Assembly (NCBI GenBank): GCA_020073185.1 | Contig: JAIQFT010000006.1 | Location: forward strand, 41,173 to 105,172 | Origin: Terriglobia bacterium | Lineage (GTDB): Bacteria > Acidobacteriota > Terriglobia > Terriglobales > Acidobacteriaceae | DNA length: 64,000 nt | Reading direction: 5' to 3' | Shown: positions 60,569 to 64,000 of the stretch, one piece after another | Numbering within the stretch: the stretch's first letter is position 1 | How the letters are laid out: each line of letters starts with the position of its first letter | Made by a program: the position numbers and the translations under genes | The notes under the pieces: model-generated | What the model was told of the DNA's origin: nothing | The model's database searches: none | The model's input: the letters and a program-made list of their open reading frames with translations, nothing else

Positions 60569-61465
60569 ATGAAAACCACGAGAACTCTTGCTGCGCTTCT
60601 CCTCCTCTGCACCGCCGCTCTGGCACAGTCCGATCCCGCCGCACTCATCAAGCAGGCACGCAAGCTCAACAGCGAAGGCCACCAGGACCAGGCGCTCGCC
60701 CTCTACACCCAGGTCCTGCAGGCCGACCCCAATTCCTACGACGCCCACCTTGGCGCCGGGATCGTTCTCGATCTCGACGGCAAGTACGACGAAGCCCGCC
60801 AGCACCTCGCCAAGGCTATCGATCTTGCTCCCACGGAAAAGAAGTCGCAGGCCCAGCGCAACATGGCGTTTTCCTACGCCTTCGAAGGCAAGGCCGCCGA
60901 CGCCGCCCGCTACGAGCAGCCGCTCTACGATGAGTACATTGCCAAGGGAAACTTCTTCAACGCCGGCGAAATCGCCAACGAGCTGGCGCGCATTTACCTG
61001 GAATCCGGCGATCTTGACAACGCGCAGAATTGGTACGAGAAGGGTCACGCCGCCGGCCTGAAACAGACCGACATCAAGCCCGCCGGCGTTGATCTGTGGA
61101 ACTTCCGCTGGGAGCACGCTCAGGCGCGCATCGCTGCCCGCCGCGGCAAGCGCGCCGAAGCCGAAAAGCATGTTGCCGCCGCCAAGGCCATCCTCGACAA
61201 GGGCGCCAATCCCGAGCAGGCGCCCTTCTTCCCCTATCTCGAGGGTTACGTCGCCTATTACCTCGGCGATTACAAGGCCGCGGTCGCCAGCCTGCTGAAG
61301 GGAAATCAGCGTGATCCGTTCATCCTCGTTTTGCTCGCCCAGGCGTATGAAAAGTCCGGCGACAAAGCGCAAGCCGTGGACTACTACCGCAAGGTCCTGG
61401 CCATCAACAATCACAACCCGACCAACGCCTTCGCTCGGCCAATCGCAAAGAAGAAGCTGTCCTGA
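60569..61465 (+). CDS. Secreted TPR protein
   Basis: This is a 298-residue protein from ATG 60569, which gives a clean signal peptide (MKTTRTLAALLLLCTAALAQ). TPR units follow throughout (AALIKQARKLNSEGHQDQAL, LGAGIVLDLDGKYDEARQHL, ELARIYLESGDLDNAQNWYE, LEGYVAYYLGDYKAAVASLL, YEKSGDKAQAVDYYRKVLAI). The longer open frame upstream lacks a start signal. A periplasmic interaction scaffold is likely. It is convergent with the Crp/Fnr gene. Confidence 0.86.
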   Translation: MKTTRTLAALLLLCTAALAQSDPAALIKQARKLNSEGHQDQALALYTQVLQADPNSYDAHLGAGIVLDLDGKYDEARQHLAKAIDLAPTEKKSQAQRNMAFSYAFEGKAADAARYEQPLYDEYIAKGNFFNAGEIANELARIYLESGDLDNAQNWYEKGHAAGLKQTDIKPAGVDLWNFRWEHAQARIAARRGKRAEAEKHVAAAKAILDKGANPEQAPFFPYLEGYVAYYLGDYKAAVASLLKGNQRDPFILVLLAQAYEKSGDKAQAVDYYRKVLAINNHNPTNAFARPIAKKKLS

Positions 61466-61553
61466 ACTTCTGCCCAGAAACCGATAAGAGCATTCAACTC
61501 ACTCGCTGCGCGCGGAGATGATCGGCTATGCCAAGAATGCGATCGCCAAGCGC

Positions 61554-62330
61554 TTACACGCCATCGGGGTGGAAGTGGCTGTCTGAGTGACCGTCGGTCC
61601 CGTTTTGCTCGGACAAAGGGGCGCCCGCGGCAATCGCCTGCAGGGCTGGCCGGTTGCGGATCAGCAGCGTGGAACCGTTCAGTTCGGCGATGTGTTTTCT
61701 CTTGAATTCGGTGAACAGGCGGCTCACCGTCTCGCGTGAGGTCCCGATCATCTGCGCTACCTCTTCGTGGCGGAAGACGAACTTCATGCGGCTCGGGGTG
61801 TCGCCGTTCACCATCGGCCATTCCAGCAGCAGGTTGGCCAGCTTTTCGGCGGCGGAGTGCGACAGCCCGATCCAGCAGATCTCTTGACAGGCGCCGATGT
61901 AGTTGTTCGTGACTTCGTGGGCGACGGCGATGCACAGTTCCTTGTGGGCGTACATCAGCCGCAGGAAGGCATCGCGCTTGATGAACGCGACCTCGCACGG
62001 CCCCACCGTCTCCGCGGTCACCTCATACTGCCGGCCGGCCAGCGTTCCTGGAATGCCCAGCACGTCGCCGCTCTTGGCCATCCGTAAGATCAATGTCTTG
62101 CCTTCGCCCGAACAGACGTACAGCTTTACCCGTCCGTTGCGCAGGATGAACACCCCACGCGGCGGCTCGCCGTCCACGAACAGCTTGCTCCCTCCGGGAT
62201 AACGCAGCGGAAAACTGATCTGCTCCAATTCCTGCTGAATGCTGGGCGGCAAATCGCTAAATGAGGTGATGTTCTTTGCTTCAGCGTCTCTCTCGCTCTG
62301 AGTCGCTGCATGGTTGGCCACCGGACGCAT
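61554..62330 (-). CDS. Crp/Fnr family transcriptional regulator
   Basis: This is a 258-residue regulator. ATG 62330 is chosen because GGAGAGG precedes it at good spacing. The cyclic-nucleotide-type sensor domain spans about 30-145 (VDGEPPRGVFILRNGRVKLY, LRMAKSGDVLGIPGTLAGRQ), followed by a dimer helix and a winged helix-turn-helix (about 190-235: FRHEEVAQMIGTSRETVSRL). It lacks the N-terminal Cys cluster of Fnr, so it does not look like an oxygen sensor of that type; Cys residues at GACQEICWIG are in the dimer-helix region. Effector unknown. Confidence 0.92.
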   Translation of the reverse strand: MRPVANHAATQSERDAEAKNITSFSDLPPSIQQELEQISFPLRYPGGSKLFVDGEPPRGVFILRNGRVKLYVCSGEGKTLILRMAKSGDVLGIPGTLAGRQYEVTAETVGPCEVAFIKRDAFLRLMYAHKELCIAVAHEVTNNYIGACQEICWIGLSHSAAEKLANLLLEWPMVNGDTPSRMKFVFRHEEVAQMIGTSRETVSRLFTEFKRKHIAELNGSTLLIRNRPALQAIAAGAPLSEQNGTDGHSDSHFHPDGV

Positions 62331-62542
62331 ACTCGTACCTCTCCGAGTACTGGCTAGATGTTTCCACAGGTGAGCGACTGTTGGTCTTGAATGAGCCTTC
62401 CCAATCCCGTGCCTTCCTGCCTGCTCAGTCAAGGGTTAGATTATGGGTAACATTACGCCCACTTCCAGCGGATTGCGAGAGAGAATTTTAGTCCGTCCCA
62501 AAACGGGGCCGGAGAAAAGTGCGGTTGTGTCTAGAATGGCGC

Positions 62543-62548
62543 TATAAT
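62543..62548 (+). promoter_or_regulatory. Consensus -10 element placing the transcript start at the ATG
   Basis: A perfect TATAAT lies seven bases before the ATG at 62555, so transcription would begin at or next to the start codon, as in leaderless mRNAs. No -35 consensus is present at 17 bases. Confidence 0.45.
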
Positions 62549-62554
62549 TCGACT

Positions 62555-63289
62555 ATGCGGCGCGCCATGGTAACAGCCGCGCTTCTGATTTCCATCGCCA
62601 TCCCGGTGTGCGCGCAGCGCCGCAGCTTCTCTTCGCCGCACGCCGGCGCATCCATCGGAGTACGATCGAACGGCGTACGATCGAACGGCCGCATGGCAGT
62701 GCGCGGCGGCATCGCCTTCAGACACAATCCGGGCTTTGGCGTCTTCTTCAATCCGCGCCCGTTCCATCACCGCCGCTCCTTCACTTCGTTCCCGCTCGCG
62801 TACCCCTACGCGTACCCCTATACCTATCCGTATACGATCTATCCTTACTACCCCCTCGGCCTGCAGAGCGACTTCGTTTATAGCGATAGTGCCGTGCAAC
62901 CGGCATACATGGAGGAGCGCGACACAGGGCTTCAGAACGAGGTCTATCGCCTGCAGGGTGAGGTGAACCAACTCCAGCAGCAGCAGGCGGCGCAAGCCGA
63001 ACGTCAGCAGTATGCTCTGAATTCGCCGACCGACACACCGCGGCCCATTCCCGCAACACGCCCTAGGCAGGAAGCGCCCGAGCCGAATACCGTGCTCGTC
63101 TACCGCGACGGTCACCGCGTGGAGATTCACAATTACGCGGTTGTCGGCCAGACGCTGTGGGTATTTTCGGAAACGCGCGCGCGCAAAATCTCGCTCGCCG
63201 ACCTCGACTTGGACGTGACCCGCCAGGTCAATGAAGAGCGCGGCGTCGAATTCTCCGTTCGCACCACTGCTCCTCTGCCGAGCAAATGA
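62555..63289 (+). CDS. Secreted Tyr/Pro-rich hypothetical protein
   Basis: This 244-residue protein has a signal peptide (MVTAALLISIAIPVCAQ). Residues 45-110 are unusual: a duplicated GVRSNGVRSNG, then FHHRRSFTSFPLAYPYAYPY and a run of Tyr/Pro (TYPYTIYPYYPLG). A coiled-coil segment (about 125-150: LQNEVYRLQGEVNQLQQQQA) follows, and the C-terminal 60 residues form a small beta domain (TVLVYRDGHRVEIHNYAVVG, QTLWVFSETRARKISLADLD) common in acidobacterial secreted proteins. Likely an exported or outer-membrane-associated protein; function unknown. Confidence 0.78.
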   Translation: MRRAMVTAALLISIAIPVCAQRRSFSSPHAGASIGVRSNGVRSNGRMAVRGGIAFRHNPGFGVFFNPRPFHHRRSFTSFPLAYPYAYPYTYPYTIYPYYPLGLQSDFVYSDSAVQPAYMEERDTGLQNEVYRLQGEVNQLQQQQAAQAERQQYALNSPTDTPRPIPATRPRQEAPEPNTVLVYRDGHRVEIHNYAVVGQTLWVFSETRARKISLADLDLDVTRQVNEERGVEFSVRTTAPLPSK

Positions 63290-63422
63290 GTTAACGTTTC
63301 CTGCCTATTGACACGCGTCTGACAGCAATCGGTTCGCCTCAGAGAGGACTTCCCGCGCGGCGGAATGAATGCCGGCGCTGGGCATTTCTGGCGCTGCACA
63401 ATCGGCGAAAGGGCAGGGCGCG

Positions 63423-63451
63423 TTGACTTTGCCGGCGCGGTTGGGTAGTGT
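63423..63451 (+). promoter_or_regulatory. Candidate promoter for the DUF4440-like gene
   Basis: TTGACT (63423-63428) and TAGTGT (63446-63451) are 17 bases apart, about 29 bases before the ATG at 63480. Confidence 0.4.
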
Positions 63452-63479
63452 CTGCCGCACTGCCGCAGGGAGCGCCGAA

Positions 63480-63944
63480 ATGAGGAAATCGTTGGCTGTC
63501 CTGTCGTGCCTCTGTTGCATGCTAATCGCGACCGGATTGGCGCAGCAGAAGAAGCCTGTGCCAGCAAGGGTAAGGACGCCGCTGGCCGCCGCGCTGGAAG
63601 CCAAAGTCCGGCAGGCGTGGGCGGATTACCAGTTGAAGCGGAAGGCGGCGTTCTCCGCGATCTTGACCGACGACTTCATCGCCGTGGAAGATGATGGCGC
63701 CGGACCGCGCGACAAGATGGCGGAGGTAGCCGAAATTGACCAGGTCGATCTGGAGCAGTACGCGCTCACCGACTTCAAGGTGAAGCCGATTGCGGCGGCC
63801 GCCGCGCTGGTGATGTACACGGCGGAATTCAGCGGCAAGACCACTGGCCAGCCGATGCGCGACAAGGTGGCAGTGGCCGAGATCTGGGTCAAGCGCGGCG
63901 GCCCCTGGAAGCTGCTGTACGAGCAGATGACCAAGATGGAGTAA
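63480..63944 (+). CDS. Secreted SnoaL/DUF4440-like protein
   Basis: This is a 154-residue protein from ATG 63480 (GGGAG upstream). A signal peptide (LAVLSCLCCMLIATGLAQ) precedes an NTF2-like alpha+beta domain of the DUF4440/SnoaL type: helix LEAKVRQAWADYQLKRKAAF, strand motif LTDDFIAVEDDG, and AEIWVKRGGPWKLLYEQMTK at the C-terminus. Many such proteins have no assigned activity; a small-molecule-binding or isomerase role is possible. Confidence 0.82.
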   Translation: MRKSLAVLSCLCCMLIATGLAQQKKPVPARVRTPLAAALEAKVRQAWADYQLKRKAAFSAILTDDFIAVEDDGAGPRDKMAEVAEIDQVDLEQYALTDFKVKPIAAAAALVMYTAEFSGKTTGQPMRDKVAVAEIWVKRGGPWKLLYEQMTKME

Positions 63945-64000
63945 GCCGCGTCGTGTCGATGAAATACGACACGTTACTGTTGCCGCCGCCGGTTGTCGCG

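Noticed and set aside
63959..64000. Possible start of another gene at the right edge (MKYDTLLLPPPVVA)
   Set aside because: Only 14 codons are visible and there is no clear ribosome-binding site, so it cannot be supported.

Overview
The window looks like a chromosomal segment of a GC-rich member of the Acidobacteriota (Koribacter/Terriglobia-like). That placement is inferred from an S46 peptidase, many TPR proteins, a RAYT with REP palindromes and abundant dispersed intergenic repeats; no rRNA or other marker settles it. I found no tRNA, rRNA, CRISPR array, prophage or complete insertion sequence.

Layout. 1-5.2 kb: signalling genes (partial REC/HD-GYP regulator, a large hybrid kinase with a degenerate receiver, an ECF-type sigma factor). 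5.3-11.2 kb: amrS, glmU, yvcK, a TPR protein, a PCYCXC-motif protein and lepB. 11.3-17 kb: carA and carB, split by a RAYT gene with REP palindromes and by a GIY-YIG nuclease gene that is flanked by inverted dispersed repeats and by a 33-bp duplication of the carB start. 17.3-19.4 kb: a DUF1028 protein and a DapA-family enzyme. 19.5-31.5 kb: a TetR-controlled aromatic/CoA-thioester operon with two crotonases, a BoxB/PaaA-like di-iron oxygenase, a split CoA-transferase pair, a rhodanese, all three subunits of a 4-hydroxybenzoyl-CoA reductase and an amidohydrolase. 31.5-46.5 kb: mostly housekeeping (S46 peptidase, citrate synthase, cysteine desulfurase, mnmA, M20 peptidase, smc, purC, cvpA). 46.5-64 kb: a Fis-like protein, secreted TPR and coiled-coil proteins, an SDR, thiO, a four-gene minus-strand signalling operon (kinase, response regulator, SpoIIE phosphatase, ECF sigma factor), a frameshifted ROK gene beside an MFS transporter, a Crp/Fnr regulator and small secreted proteins.

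The most unusual signal is not a gene. At more than ten loci there are short arrays of about four degenerate 7-nt units, often followed after a spacer by a reverse-complement array. Unit sequences differ between loci (for example GTTAGCC, ACTAGAA, GTCAGAA, CGACCGT, ACGTGAA, TCGTAGC) but the 7-nt period and the inverted-arm layout are shared. They sit directly before start codons, between convergent genes and, in frame, inside hcrA, the gctB-like gene and smc. Related arrays use 8-, 9- or 10-nt units. A second dispersed palindrome (ends GTGTCATCCCGAG and AGGGACCTGCT) flanks the GIY-YIG gene and occurs alone elsewhere, including inside a CoA-transferase gene.

The aromatic operon suggests that 4-hydroxybenzoyl-CoA is reductively dehydroxylated to benzoyl-CoA, which a BoxB-like oxygenase could then epoxidise. 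boxA, a full-length boxC and a CoA ligase are absent, so later steps would rely on the two short crotonases and the CoA-transferase/hydrolase pair, or on genes outside the window.
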